NCBI GenBank assembly: GCA_017524035.1
Contig: JAFWUY010000076.1
Coordinates: forward strand, 1-41,129
DNA: 41,129 nt
Origin: Lachnospiraceae bacterium
GTDB taxonomy: Bacteria > Bacillota > Clostridia > Lachnospirales > Lachnospiraceae
Direction of reading: 5' to 3'
The notes under the pieces are model-generated. The model did no database searches. It was not told where the DNA came from and saw only the letters and a program-made list of their open reading frames with translations. Numbering within the stretch: position 1 is the stretch's first letter; the number at the start of each line of letters is the position of its first letter. Below are positions 1-8,542 of the stretch, in pieces. A program made the position numbers and the translations under genes.

Positions 1-423
1 ATATGCAAAATCCTTAACATCCGAATCATAGATATAGCTGAATCTGCGGTCTACGGTATTCTCAGTACCTACGACAAACACGATATCGGTATTGTCATCG
101 CCGGTATTATCAATAAATTCGATCGAAAGCTTCTCATACTCCTCGTCGGAAAGCCTCTCGGGGAACTCAATGGTCTTGAAAAGCTCCTGGTTCTCCAGGT
201 CATAATAGAGCTCTGCCCTGTCTGCAAAAAGACATACACACACATCGGTTTCGGTTCCGTCAAGAGTAAGGGTTCCGTAATCGTCAATGATGCCCCAGGT
301 TCTCCAGTCTGCGCCGACAACTTCTCCGTCTGTTATATCACTTGCTCCGTTTCCGCATCCGCAGACGGCGAACGTGCATACCGTTCCGATAAGTAAAGAT
401 TTAACAATCGTATTATTTTTCAT
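1..423 (-). CDS. Putative lipoprotein, C-terminus beyond window
   Basis: The reading frame starts with ATG at 423 and stays open to base 1 (141 codons), so the C-terminus lies outside the window. The N-terminus is a lipoprotein signal: a short Lys/Asn-rich start, a hydrophobic stretch and a Val-Cys-Gly-Cys lipobox with Cys23 as the probable lipidated residue, so the protein should sit on the outer face of the membrane. The mature part is acidic and rich in Asp, Glu and Tyr, with no domain I recognise. It starts 11 bases after the stop of the lipoprotein gene upstream, with GAGGGAG as ribosome binding site, so the two are probably co-transcribed. Function unknown. Confidence 0.75.
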   Translation of the reverse strand, partial: MKNNTIVKSLLIGTVCTFAVCGCGNGASDITDGEVVGADWRTWGIIDDYGTLTLDGTETDVCVCLFADRAELYYDLENQELFKTIEFPERLSDEEYEKLSIEFIDNTGDDNTDIVFVVGTENTVDRRFSYIYDSDVKDFAY

Positions 424-434
424 GTCATTCTCCC

Positions 435-1235
435 TCAGCCCTGTCCTTCGGCGGGTATAAGCCTTGCACTTGCGCCGTTTCCGAAATAAATGATTCCTTC
501 GCTGCGCTCACCGGTGTAGCAGCCCTGCCAGTAATTGTTTCCGCCTTCAAAGAAAGAATATATGGGAGTGTATGAATCTTCACCGGGATACTCCTCAAGT
601 TCGATAAGGATCACACCATCACGGAATGAATCATCTCCGTAAAAACGGATCTCATATGTTCCGTCCTGATAAATGCGGATAAACGCGATGTCATCATATA
701 ACTCGGGATTGTCGATATTCTGTTCCTGATAGACCCATTCGCCTGCAATGTCATTAAATCCGATCTCATCGGCAAGCTCGTTAGGGAATCTTGCAGGAAG
801 ATGACCTACCTGATAATAGAGTTCCTGGTAAGTTTCATCAAACAGATCTCCTTCATCGGTTATGGTGAAAGTTGTCAATAACTCGCCGTCCGGATCATAA
901 ACATCAAAGCTGTTTTCGCTCTCGGCATAAAGGGTTCCCTCATCCACGGTTTCACCGTCCAGATCAACCGCATACCAGAAGAGTCCTTCGGTTACGAACC
1001 AGGTGTTGTGGCTCTTTCCGTAGATCCAGACACTTTCGGGTATATCAAAAACATGATCGGGAGAGACAATCTCTTCCTCTTCATCTTCGATCACGTCTTC
1101 GGGCTCTTCGGGTTCTTCCGTATCCTCAATCACGGGAGTGGGAGGCTCTTCTCTGACCTCAGCCGTTCCTCCGCATGCCGAAAGCGCTCCTGTCATCATT
1201 CCGGCAAGAAGCATTGTGAGCAGTTTCTTTTTCAT
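435..1235 (-). CDS. Putative lipoprotein with acidic linker, unknown function
   Basis: This encodes 266 residues from the ATG at 1235, chosen because AAGGAGAT lies just upstream and the protein then begins with a clean lipoprotein signal (MKKK, hydrophobic core, Leu-Ser-Ala-Cys, lipid Cys21). A longer in-frame start at 1319 would run through the terminator hairpin and is rejected. After the signal comes a Pro/Glu/Asp-rich linker (about residues 25-60), then a globular region rich in Trp, Tyr, Phe and Gly that looks like an extracellular beta domain. I recognise no catalytic motif. The gene follows a response regulator across a terminator and precedes a second lipoprotein gene by 11 bases. It may be an output of the nearby two-component system; that is inference from position only. 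Confidence 0.8.
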   Translation of the reverse strand: MKKKLLTMLLAGMMTGALSACGGTAEVREEPPTPVIEDTEEPEEPEDVIEDEEEEIVSPDHVFDIPESVWIYGKSHNTWFVTEGLFWYAVDLDGETVDEGTLYAESENSFDVYDPDGELLTTFTITDEGDLFDETYQELYYQVGHLPARFPNELADEIGFNDIAGEWVYQEQNIDNPELYDDIAFIRIYQDGTYEIRFYGDDSFRDGVILIELEEYPGEDSYTPIYSFFEGGNNYWQGCYTGERSEGIIYFGNGASARLIPAEGQG

Positions 1236-1269
1236 TTCTTTTATCTCCTTAAAACAATTATTTAATATA

Positions 1270-1330
1270 AAAAATCTCCCCATAAAGAGTCTCACATTTT
1301 GTAAATTATAAAGACTCATATATGGGGAGG
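1270..1330 (-). terminator. Rho-independent terminator / possible attenuator
   Basis: On the minus strand the arms 1313-1329 and 1276-1291 (CTCCCCATA...GAGTC and its complement) form a long stem with a loop of about 20 bases, followed by a T-rich run (1270-1275). It lies after the response regulator gene ending at 1369 and only about 40 bases before the lipoprotein start at 1235. It may therefore end the regulator transcript or act as an attenuator for the lipoprotein pair. A TATAAT-like box lies inside the loop. Confidence 0.7.
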
Positions 1331-1368
1331 ATACATCCTAAAAGTATAGAATTTATATCAGTAAAAGA

Positions 1369-1974
1369 TCATACAAGATAACGTCTTATGTCTCCGCGCT
1401 TTTCAAGTTTGAGTTTTTCTTTTACGGAAGCGACAAGCTTCTTGGTATAGGGCATAGAGATGTGGAGAATATCGCAGATCTCACGATCAGACCGGAACTC
1501 AGCCATAAGTCTTGCGGTCTCGAGTTCCCTTTCGGTAAGAGGCTCCGGGATCGCAGCGAGGAGAGTTTCGTCAAGCTTGCCCTTATTCTCAACATCCGAA
1601 TAAAGCTCTATGTAGTGCTGGACCCTTGCAAAGAGTACTTTTCCCGCAACGGGCTTTTTAAGATAGTCGACAACATCCATCTCAAGGCCCCTGCATTCCG
1701 ACACTTCATCGGTCATACCGGTAAGGAATACGACAGGGATCATCTTGAGTTTTTCGCTTGCCTTGAGTCTTCCGAGCACCTCGTACCCGTCCATCTCCCT
1801 CATTCCGATATCAAGGAGAATGAGGTTTGGAAGCTTATCTGTTTTGTTCAGCTCCTCAAGTGCTTCGGCACCGGATAAAAAAGTCACGACATCATATAAC
1901 GCTTCGAGCTGATTCTTCATCAGCAGGAGCATAACGCTGTCATCGTCAATTACCATTACCTGTTTACGAGTCAT
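1369..1974 (-). CDS. Response regulator, REC plus LuxR-like HTH
   Basis: The 201-residue protein has an N-terminal receiver domain (residues about 5-120): an acidic Asp10-Asp11-Asp12 cluster, the likely phosphoacceptor Asp55 in LILLDIG, Thr85 and Lys107-Pro108. The C-terminal 60 residues (about 145-201) resemble a LuxR/NarL-type helix-turn-helix, starting LTERELETARLMAE and ending with the EKLKL segment, though less canonical than usual. The start overlaps the last 4 bases of the hybrid kinase gene (ATGA), so translation is coupled. Because the kinase carries its own receiver and Hpt domain, this protein is the natural end point of a four-step phosphorelay. Targets are unknown; the lipoprotein genes directly downstream are candidates. 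Confidence 0.88.
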   Translation of the reverse strand: MTRKQVMVIDDDSVMLLLMKNQLEALYDVVTFLSGAEALEELNKTDKLPNLILLDIGMREMDGYEVLGRLKASEKLKMIPVVFLTGMTDEVSECRGLEMDVVDYLKKPVAGKVLFARVQHYIELYSDVENKGKLDETLLAAIPEPLTERELETARLMAEFRSDREICDILHISMPYTKKLVASVKEKLKLEKRGDIRRYLV

Positions 1975-4100
1975 TTTGCGGACATTTCCTCCTTGTACCT
2001 TCTGATCCCCTCTCTTACTCTACCATATTCCGCAAGGATCAGCGGATTAACTTCTTCAGAAAATGCATCATCCCTTCTGAGCTCAACGGTTTCCGCGAGT
2101 TCGGCGAGGAGATACGCACCGATTCCCTTCGCTATGGACTTGATCGAATGTATCTGAAGATAATAATCGTCCGTAAAAGGCTGTTCCTTCAACCGTGCGA
2201 TATTGGCATCGGCATATTCCTCGAAAAGCTCGGTCCTCATAATAAATTCACTCGGATTGCCCGCACAGTATTCAAGTGCGAGCTTAAGGTCTATTCCAAA
2301 CGGGAAAAGAAAACCCTGTCCGGATTCAACCTTCTCCGGTAAAAGCACCGTTTCGTCAACGGAATCGATCTCGACGATCTTATCGGGAATGAATTCTTTT
2401 ACGGTGTTAAGAAACTTGGTAAGACTTACGGGCTTTGCGAGGAATCCGCTGAATCCGAGGGACATCAGTTTCTCCTCTACTCCGTTCATTATATCCCCTG
2501 TAAGTGCAACAACGGGAGTATCAAAATCCGGATAATCTTCCTTTATCTTGGCGAGTGTCTGCATTCCGTCCATATGCGGCATGCGGATATCCATGACAAC
2601 AAGATCATAGTCCTTGATGTCGATCATTTCAATGGCTTCGTATCCGCTCTCAACATCGTCAAGCTGAATGAGCGCAGGCTCGGTGAATTCACGTATTACT
2701 TTTCTGTTATATTCGTTGTCATCAACGACAAGGATATGAGCATCGGGAGCGACAAACTGCTTGGACTTCCTGATCTCGGGAGGCATCGCTTTTTCGTCGG
2801 CGGGCATATCTATGACAGCAACTTCTTTCTGGGGAACCCTTACGGTAAAGATGCTTCCCTTTCCGAGAATACTGTCGCATTTGATCGTACCGCCCATCGC
2901 CTCGACAAGTTCCTTAACGATGGTCAGACCGAGTCCGCTTCCGCTGGTCTCCTTGTAGACCTCTTCCACGCCCCTCTCATATGGGCTGAATATGGCCTCG
3001 ATATAATCCGGAGCTATACCGACACCGGTATCCTCAACGATTATCTCGAGCATATCGTCATACTTTACGGAAAGAGTCACATTTCCTTTTTTCGTATACT
3101 TGACCGCATTGCTGAGAAGGTTGTCCATGATCTTGCGGATCACGCCTTCATCACCGTTCAGATATGCGGGTATATCGTCTTCCATTTCATATACAAATCC
3201 AAGTCCGGCTTTTCCGGCATTCATCTTCCAGACTCTTGCGGTCTCATCAAAGACGCTGCGTGTGTTCCAGGGCTGTGTCAGAAGTGCGATCCTTCCTGCT
3301 TCAATCCTGGAAATATAGAGCATGTCATCGATCATCGAAAGAAGAACCTGACCAGAGATATTGCTGTCGTTGACCCACTCCCTGATGCGCTCGGACGAAG
3401 TGTTGTTTACTATCAGTTCGTTCATCGCAAGTATCGTATTGAGCGGAGTCCTGACGTCATGACTCATCTTGGCGATGAAATCGCTCTTTGCCCTGTTGGC
3501 TTCATCGGCTTCCTTGATCGCCTCATTCAGCTGCTGCTGTTTTTTCCTGTAACCACGGATCTGGAAGTACATGGTCATTGCAAGCGAAACAGCAACAAGC
3601 GTCATATCCATGACAACGCAGATCATATATGAAGTCTCATCGGCAGAAAAGCACGAGGGATGATAGTACGAATACAGGATCAGTGAGATATACCACGCAA
3701 GCTCAAATACCACAAGCACCGCCATGGTGATCCCGTCCATCAGGAATGCGGTACAGACTATTCCGAAAATGAAAAAGCAGGGAATACCCCCGTGATATCC
3801 GCCCTGAAGAAAATACAGCGAAGTGAAAAGGGCGATAAAGATCAGAAATACGGTATAGATCATTGCCCTTTTATACTTTCCCGTTTTTTGGCTGTACAGA
3901 ATGAGCATAGCCGCAACAAGAGCACAGAGCAGATCGGGAATAAAAGCAGAGGAACCGCGCAGACCGTTGACGATCGCAGCAATGAGGCTCACGGTGATAC
4001 CGACTAATGCGAGAATATTAAACGCAATAACCCTGATCTCTTTATCTGTTGAGAAAAGCAGCGATATCAGCTTATTTAATTTTGGATTCTTTATTTCCAT
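1971..4100 (-). CDS. Hybrid sensor histidine kinase with receiver and Hpt domains
   Basis: The 709-residue membrane kinase has about six hydrophobic segments (residues 22-180) with almost no external domain, suggesting it senses within or near the membrane. Next come a short coiled coil (185-205), a HisKA H-box with His214 (MSHDVRTPLN), and an HATPase domain with an N-box (about 323-335), a G1 box DTGVGI (357-362) and a G2 box GSGLGL (387-392). A receiver domain follows (about 454-570, phosphoacceptor Asp504 in VMDIRMPHMDG, Lys556-Pro557), then a C-terminal Hpt-like helical domain with His651 in HSIKSIAKGIG. All four phosphorelay modules are present when the downstream response regulator is counted. 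The start has only a weak AGGT ribosome site. The signal sensed cannot be read from the sequence. Confidence 0.9.
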   Translation of the reverse strand: MEIKNPKLNKLISLLFSTDKEIRVIAFNILALVGITVSLIAAIVNGLRGSSAFIPDLLCALVAAMLILYSQKTGKYKRAMIYTVFLIFIALFTSLYFLQGGYHGGIPCFFIFGIVCTAFLMDGITMAVLVVFELAWYISLILYSYYHPSCFSADETSYMICVVMDMTLVAVSLAMTMYFQIRGYRKKQQQLNEAIKEADEANRAKSDFIAKMSHDVRTPLNTILAMNELIVNNTSSERIREWVNDSNISGQVLLSMIDDMLYISRIEAGRIALLTQPWNTRSVFDETARVWKMNAGKAGLGFVYEMEDDIPAYLNGDEGVIRKIMDNLLSNAVKYTKKGNVTLSVKYDDMLEIIVEDTGVGIAPDYIEAIFSPYERGVEEVYKETSGSGLGLTIVKELVEAMGGTIKCDSILGKGSIFTVRVPQKEVAVIDMPADEKAMPPEIRKSKQFVAPDAHILVVDDNEYNRKVIREFTEPALIQLDDVESGYEAIEMIDIKDYDLVVMDIRMPHMDGMQTLAKIKEDYPDFDTPVVALTGDIMNGVEEKLMSLGFSGFLAKPVSLTKFLNTVKEFIPDKIVEIDSVDETVLLPEKVESGQGFLFPFGIDLKLALEYCAGNPSEFIMRTELFEEYADANIARLKEQPFTDDYYLQIHSIKSIAKGIGAYLLAELAETVELRRDDAFSEEVNPLILAEYGRVREGIRRYKEEMSAK

Positions 4101-4137
4101 TTTTACCTATATCAAATACAAACACAAAGACTATCAT

Positions 4138-4166
4138 ATTATAGATTTGCGGTTAATATCTGAATA
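4138..4166 (-). promoter_or_regulatory. Putative promoter for the hybrid kinase operon
   Basis: A perfect TATAAT (plus-strand 4138-4143) lies 17 bases from a poor -35 TATTCA (plus-strand 4161-4166). The weak -35 overlaps an ATACAT repeat, which would fit an activated promoter. Prediction only. Confidence 0.45.
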
Positions 4167-4253
4167 CATACGAAAAATATAATTTTGGGTAATTTAATAA
4201 AATTTTAATTAAATGTTTTTGAATACATTACAGATACATTTCTGTGATACATT
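4162..4253. promoter_or_regulatory. Four ATACAT repeats in a divergent control region
   Basis: GAATACAT occurs at 4162-4169 and 4221-4228, and ATACATT at 4223-4229, 4234-4240 and 4247-4253, all in the same orientation. The last three are spaced 11 and 13 bases, close to one helical turn, as expected for direct-repeat binding by OmpR-family regulators. They sit between two divergent two-component operons, just upstream of the OmpR-type regulator gene. Confidence 0.45.
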
Positions 4254-4280
4254 TTATCTGTGCACAAAAGGAGGCTGGCT

Positions 4281-4961
4281 ATGATCGAGATCCTACTTAT
4301 CGAAGACGATCCGGATATTGCGGACAATCTTCAGGAATATCTGCAGAATGCGGGTGGCGGCGAGTGGCGCATCCATATTTCCGACAACGGACGCGACGGT
4401 CTGGAAATGGCAGCACAAACTCTGTATTCCCTCATACTGCTCGATATAGGTCTGCCGGAGCGGGACGGTTTTGAAGTATGCAAAAGCTTAAGGCGCCGGG
4501 GCATACAGACTCCCGTGATCTTCGTTACCGCAAGGTATTCCGAGGAAGACGTTCTGAAAGGATACGAATGCGGCGGAGACGATTACATCGTAAAGCCCTT
4601 CTCAATGGCGCAGCTTGCCGCCAAGATCAGAGTATTCTTAAAAAGATACAGCGAAAGCAGGCCTGCATCAGTCACATATCTCGATCTTACAGCCGACAGA
4701 AACGAAAGAAAGCTGTATCTGGGCGGTAAAGAGATAAACCTGCAGCCCAGGGAATTCGACGTTCTCCTTTACCTTATGGAACATCCCGAGAGACTTGTTT
4801 CGAAGGAGGAGCTCCTTGCCCGCGTCTGGGGTGCGGAAAGTGATGCGGTTCCCCGTAATCTCGATAACCCGATCAAGAACATACGAAAAGAAACAGAAAG
4901 CTCCGAAGCTATGATAGTCACCCTGCGTGGCTACGGTTACAGACTGGAGACGAAAAAATGA
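4281..4961 (+). CDS. OmpR/PhoB-family response regulator
   Basis: The 226-residue protein starts at the ATG at 4281, which has AAAGGAGG six bases upstream; the GTG at 4260 would lie before this site and is rejected. The receiver domain (1-115) shows Glu8-Asp9-Asp10, phosphoacceptor Asp55 in LILLDIGLP, a Thr in FVTARYS and a Lys-Pro in IVKPFS. The C-terminal winged helix (about 135-226) has the typical features of OmpR/PhoB DNA-binding domains: LTADRNERKLYLGGKEINL, LQPREFDVLLYLMEHP and the final VTLRGYGYRLE. The stop overlaps the start of the kinase gene by 4 bases, so they form one operon and almost certainly one signalling pair. Direct repeats upstream suggest autoregulation. Confidence 0.93.
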   Translation: MIEILLIEDDPDIADNLQEYLQNAGGGEWRIHISDNGRDGLEMAAQTLYSLILLDIGLPERDGFEVCKSLRRRGIQTPVIFVTARYSEEDVLKGYECGGDDYIVKPFSMAQLAAKIRVFLKRYSESRPASVTYLDLTADRNERKLYLGGKEINLQPREFDVLLYLMEHPERLVSKEELLARVWGAESDAVPRNLDNPIKNIRKETESSEAMIVTLRGYGYRLETKK

Positions 4962-6658
4962 CAAAGAAAAAACTGATAAAAAGAAAAATAAAAGAAGAAC
5001 CGAAGATCCTTCTTTTCACTGCGATCATCTGCGCAGTGCTCTGTCTCGTATACATTCCCATTGCCAAAGCCACGGTCCTTGCATATCTCTATTCGTATGA
5101 GCCGCATGATTATACCAGGCAGTATATGAGACAGTATCTGGAGCGTTATGAAAGCATACTGGACGGAACTGCCGTAGATCCTACATCGCCATTTTTTGAC
5201 TCTGCTGAGGATATAGTTAACCTGTTTTACGGTGCGGTCAATGACAAGAGTGCACCCTCGGGAGGCATGATAGGACTGCCCGGATCATCGGCACTTTCCT
5301 TCCCGATATTCAGTTACGGAGGCGCAGTATGGATCGCGGACAGGGAAAGCGGTGAACTTATCACAAGAGGTGATCTGCTGGTCCTGCATGAGGGAAACAA
5401 AATGCTCCTCTGTGACATCAGGGCAACTTTTTCGGATGAAGAGTGTTCAAGGATCAGTTCATACTATTACAAAATAATAAATCCGGTTTTTTACGTCGAT
5501 GACATAGTAGGTTTCAATTACAACTATCCGAATGTGGAAAAGTATGTCTGCAGGGACGGCATAATTTATCCTCTTGTCATCACATTTACCGAAGAAGACG
5601 GGGAAAAGGTAAGTTTCTGTTCGGATAAGACTTTTGAATACGATCCGTCAGAAGTTACGGAAAGCTCCGAATGCATATTTGAAGATGATATGATCGATCC
5701 GCTCGATCCGAGGTATGAGCTTGCGAAACAATTATCCGATCAAAGCTATGCCAAATACCTGTCCGATCCGGAGCACAGGCAGTATCCGAGCGATTATACG
5801 GCAAGCGTAAAAGGTGCTCATAAAACGTATATCATCAGAACCTCGATGGAAACTACGGACAGGAATATTCTGTGCTATTCAGAGATCATCGATTATACGG
5901 GCATATTAAACATTTTACGGGTAGTCGGCTGCCTGGTCATAACTTTGATCTGCGCCGTGATCGCACTTATCCTCTGCCTGAAGGCAAGACGCAAGAGACA
6001 AAAAGACGAATACGAAAGAAGCGTGACCAATGCTCTCGCACACAATTACAAATCTTCCCTCATGATCGTAAGAAGCTGCGCCGAGAACCTGATAGCCGGC
6101 GTATCCGAGGAAAAGAAGGCACAGTATGAAAAGAAGATAATGTCCGAGACCGACCGCATGAATGAAAGCACCGAGAAGATCCTTTCCTTCTACCGGACAG
6201 GTGCGGCGGGCTACGAACCGGCATCCGATCAGGTAGACGCATCCGCAGTCTGCAGGGAGCTGATCGGCAAATACGAAAGTGTCACGGAAAGCAGAAGCAT
6301 CAAATGGGAGCTGGACGATAAAGAGAAGTTTTCCTTTGAGGGAGATAAACTGCTCTTTACGATGGCAATGGATAATCTCATCGGAAATGCCTCAAAATAC
6401 GCTCTTTCCGCTTCCATCATAACCGTCAGGACAAATGTAAGCGGTCTGACTCTTGAAAACAGCTGGACTCCCGTGGATAAGTTCATCAAAAAGCCTAAGC
6501 GTTTCTTTGAAGCCTTCGTCACGGGTGATGACACCCCGGGAAGGTCAAATTCCGGCCTGGGCCTGAGTGTGGCCAAGGATCTCCTTGAGAGAATGGGCCT
6601 TAAGATAAGCGCCCGTGCGGATTCCGCCAAGGTTTCCTTTGACATTAAAAAGAAATAA
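4958..6658 (+). CDS. Sensor histidine kinase, atypical H-box
   Basis: The 566-residue protein has a membrane segment at about 18-45, a large extracellular region (about 46-312) and a second membrane segment at about 314-342, then the cytoplasmic kinase. The presumed phosphorylated residue is His362 in ALAHNYKSSL, which differs from the usual H-E/D-x-R/K-T-P form. The ATP-binding domain keeps an N-box (MDNLIGNASKY) and a G2 box (SNSGLGLSVAKDL), but the G1 DxGxG box is replaced by a LENSWTP segment. This shortened arrangement is seen in some Firmicutes kinases that pair with OmpR-type regulators. It is translationally coupled to the regulator upstream (ATGA overlap). The external domain resembles nothing I can name, so the signal is unknown. 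Confidence 0.88.
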   Translation: MTKKKLIKRKIKEEPKILLFTAIICAVLCLVYIPIAKATVLAYLYSYEPHDYTRQYMRQYLERYESILDGTAVDPTSPFFDSAEDIVNLFYGAVNDKSAPSGGMIGLPGSSALSFPIFSYGGAVWIADRESGELITRGDLLVLHEGNKMLLCDIRATFSDEECSRISSYYYKIINPVFYVDDIVGFNYNYPNVEKYVCRDGIIYPLVITFTEEDGEKVSFCSDKTFEYDPSEVTESSECIFEDDMIDPLDPRYELAKQLSDQSYAKYLSDPEHRQYPSDYTASVKGAHKTYIIRTSMETTDRNILCYSEIIDYTGILNILRVVGCLVITLICAVIALILCLKARRKRQKDEYERSVTNALAHNYKSSLMIVRSCAENLIAGVSEEKKAQYEKKIMSETDRMNESTEKILSFYRTGAAGYEPASDQVDASAVCRELIGKYESVTESRSIKWELDDKEKFSFEGDKLLFTMAMDNLIGNASKYALSASIITVRTNVSGLTLENSWTPVDKFIKKPKRFFEAFVTGDDTPGRSNSGLGLSVAKDLLERMGLKISARADSAKVSFDIKKK

Positions 6659-6687
6659 AAAAATTACACGAAATAATGTGACTTTAC

Positions 6688-6775
6688 GATCCCGTCCTCC
6701 GTCATATATGGCGGAGGGGTAATAAACCCAAGCAAATCAGCCTTTTAAAGGTTTATATATGCGGAGGACGAGATC
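6688..6775 (+). promoter_or_regulatory. Leader able to sequester the ribosome binding site
   Basis: The bases 6688-6709 pair, with one mismatch and one bulge, with 6755-6775, a stem of about 20 bp that buries the GGAGG ribosome site (6763-6767) directly before the ATG at 6776. The same upstream bases can instead fold locally: 6696-6704 pairs with 6709-6717 (CCTCCG with CGGAGG). That local partner, TATATGGCGGAGG (6705-6717), is nearly a copy of the ribosome-site region TATATGCGGAGG (6756-6767). Two mutually exclusive folds are therefore available, one hiding and one freeing the site. The local hairpin has no T-run after it, so it is not an obvious terminator of the kinase gene. Confidence 0.5.
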
Positions 6776-8542
6776 ATGAAAAGAAAAACTTTATCCAAGA
6801 GCTTAAGATCGTACATCAGCCTGGTGATCGCAGGCATGCTGCTCCTTTCGGCATGCGGCAGGACCGCAGATATTCCGGACGATGAAGACAAGCCTGATAC
6901 CGTTATCACCGAAGAAGATATCAGGGACAGGATCGAAGATGTCGGAAAGGATTATGACGGGCTGGAGGATGACGATGGAAAATTCACCCTTTTCGGCGGA
7001 ACGACCAACGGCGGAATGGTTATGTATGAAGCGGCTGAGTGTGATGCCGAAGCTTCCGTTTCATCGCCTTCTGTCGTAATCCCCACAGAACCAGGGATCT
7101 TAGATGAGCCCTGGAATACCGAAGGCTACAATCAGATCACCGAAGCGGGCTTTATCACCACCGGCGTCAACAGATTCTCCACCTTCGGAGCTGACGTGGA
7201 TACCGCCACATATTCCAACTTCAGACGCACCGTTTACCAGGCATATGAATATGAACAGGAAGGATACTCAGCGGGCGGACTCGACAGGGAAGCCCTCAGG
7301 GTTGAGGAAATGATCAATTACTTTGAGTATTCCTATCCCGAGGCAGGGGACGGAGAGAAATTCTCCGTAAGCCAGACCATAGTTCCCTGCCCCTGGAATG
7401 AAGACACACTTCTTTACAGGGTTGGTGTAAGAGCCGAGAAGGTTGATATCTCCGGCGGCTCAAATATAGTTTTCCTTGTTGACACATCAGGTTCAATGTT
7501 CTGGAACAACGGTCTTCCCCTTGCGCAGGAAGCGCTTAAGATCCTTCAGAAGAACCTTACCGAGAACGACCGCATCTCGATCGTTACCTACGCAGGTGAC
7601 GCCTCAGTCAGGGCCGAGGGACTTTCCGGTGACCAGCACAGTGAGATCAAGAAGATCATCAACTCCCTCGAAGCAGGCGGCGGAACGAACGGACAGGGCG
7701 GAATCCTCAAGGCATACGAGATCGCAGAGAAGTATTTCATAGAAGGCGGAAATAACCGCGTCATCCTTTGCACCGACGGCGACTTCAACCTCGGAACCTC
7801 TTCCGAAGCGGGACTTATCGAACTGATCGAAGAAAAGAAGGAATCCGGCGTATTCCTCTCCTGTCTCGGATTCGGAACCGGAAATTATAAAGACGACAAG
7901 ATGGAAGCCCTTGCCGATCACGGAAACGGAAATTACTTCTACATTGACTGCACCGCAGAGGCAGAGAAGGCTCTCGAGAACGAGATCTGGTCAACACTTT
8001 ATACCGTAGCCAAGGACACCAAGTTCCAGGTTGAGTTCAATCCCGAGACCGTAGCGGCTTACAGGATCATCGGATACGAAAACCGCCAGATGGCAGCCGA
8101 GGATTTCGCAAATGATGCCAAGGACGGAGGCGAAGTAGGATCAGGCCAGACCGTTACCATCCTCTACGAGATAGTTCCCGTAGGTTCCGACATGAACATT
8201 CCCGATGTCGAATCCAGATACGGAGAAGACGAAGAAACCTCGATCACCGGAAGCAACGAATACTGCGTACTCAATATCAGATACAAAGAGCCCGACGGAA
8301 AAGACAGCAAGCTTGAGACTTACCCCGTCACCACCGATATGTTCACCGAGACAATGGATTACGATACCTCATGGGCTGTAGGAGTCGCACAGGTCGGAAT
8401 GCTCTACAGAGGATCCGATTATGCAGGCACCTCAGATTACGAGGATATCATCGAAAGACTTTCGAAGGATCCCGCAGTCATGACAGACGATTACAAGGCA
8501 CAGTTCCTTTACATCGTAGGAATGCTTGATGAGATGGAATAA
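6776..8542 (+). CDS. von Willebrand factor A domain lipoprotein, YfbK-like
   Basis: The 588-residue protein has a lipoprotein signal with lipobox Leu-Ser-Ala-Cys (Cys27), so it is probably anchored outside the membrane. Residues about 110-215 match the conserved region that precedes the vWA domain in YfbK-type proteins (STFGADVDTATYSNFRR). The vWA domain (about 229-400) has a complete metal-binding MIDAS site: Asp236-x-Ser238-x-Ser240, Thr304 and Asp334 in LCTDGDFNLG. The rest matches the C-terminal domain found after vWA in this family (DUF3520-like). Such proteins bind ligands through a divalent metal; the partner here is unknown. The ATG at 6776 has a GGAGG site 8 bases upstream that lies inside a possible regulatory hairpin. 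Its end overlaps the convergent protease gene by 34 bases. Confidence 0.92.
   Translation: MKRKTLSKSLRSYISLVIAGMLLLSACGRTADIPDDEDKPDTVITEEDIRDRIEDVGKDYDGLEDDDGKFTLFGGTTNGGMVMYEAAECDAEASVSSPSVVIPTEPGILDEPWNTEGYNQITEAGFITTGVNRFSTFGADVDTATYSNFRRTVYQAYEYEQEGYSAGGLDREALRVEEMINYFEYSYPEAGDGEKFSVSQTIVPCPWNEDTLLYRVGVRAEKVDISGGSNIVFLVDTSGSMFWNNGLPLAQEALKILQKNLTENDRISIVTYAGDASVRAEGLSGDQHSEIKKIINSLEAGGGTNGQGGILKAYEIAEKYFIEGGNNRVILCTDGDFNLGTSSEAGLIELIEEKKESGVFLSCLGFGTGNYKDDKMEALADHGNGNYFYIDCTAEAEKALENEIWSTLYTVAKDTKFQVEFNPETVAAYRIIGYENRQMAAEDFANDAKDGGEVGSGQTVTILYEIVPVGSDMNIPDVESRYGEDEETSITGSNEYCVLNIRYKEPDGKDSKLETYPVTTDMFTETMDYDTSWAVGVAQVGMLYRGSDYAGTSDYEDIIERLSKDPAVMTDDYKAQFLYIVGMLDEME

Noticed and set aside
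1236-1319. Longer N-terminus for the second lipoprotein
   Set aside because: It would pass through a terminator hairpin and bury the lipoprotein signal inside the protein.
2574-3632. A 352-codon open frame on the plus strand opposite the hybrid kinase gene
   Set aside because: No ribosome site, no recognisable domain, and it lies wholly antisense to a kinase with complete motifs; long antisense frames are expected from the codon bias.
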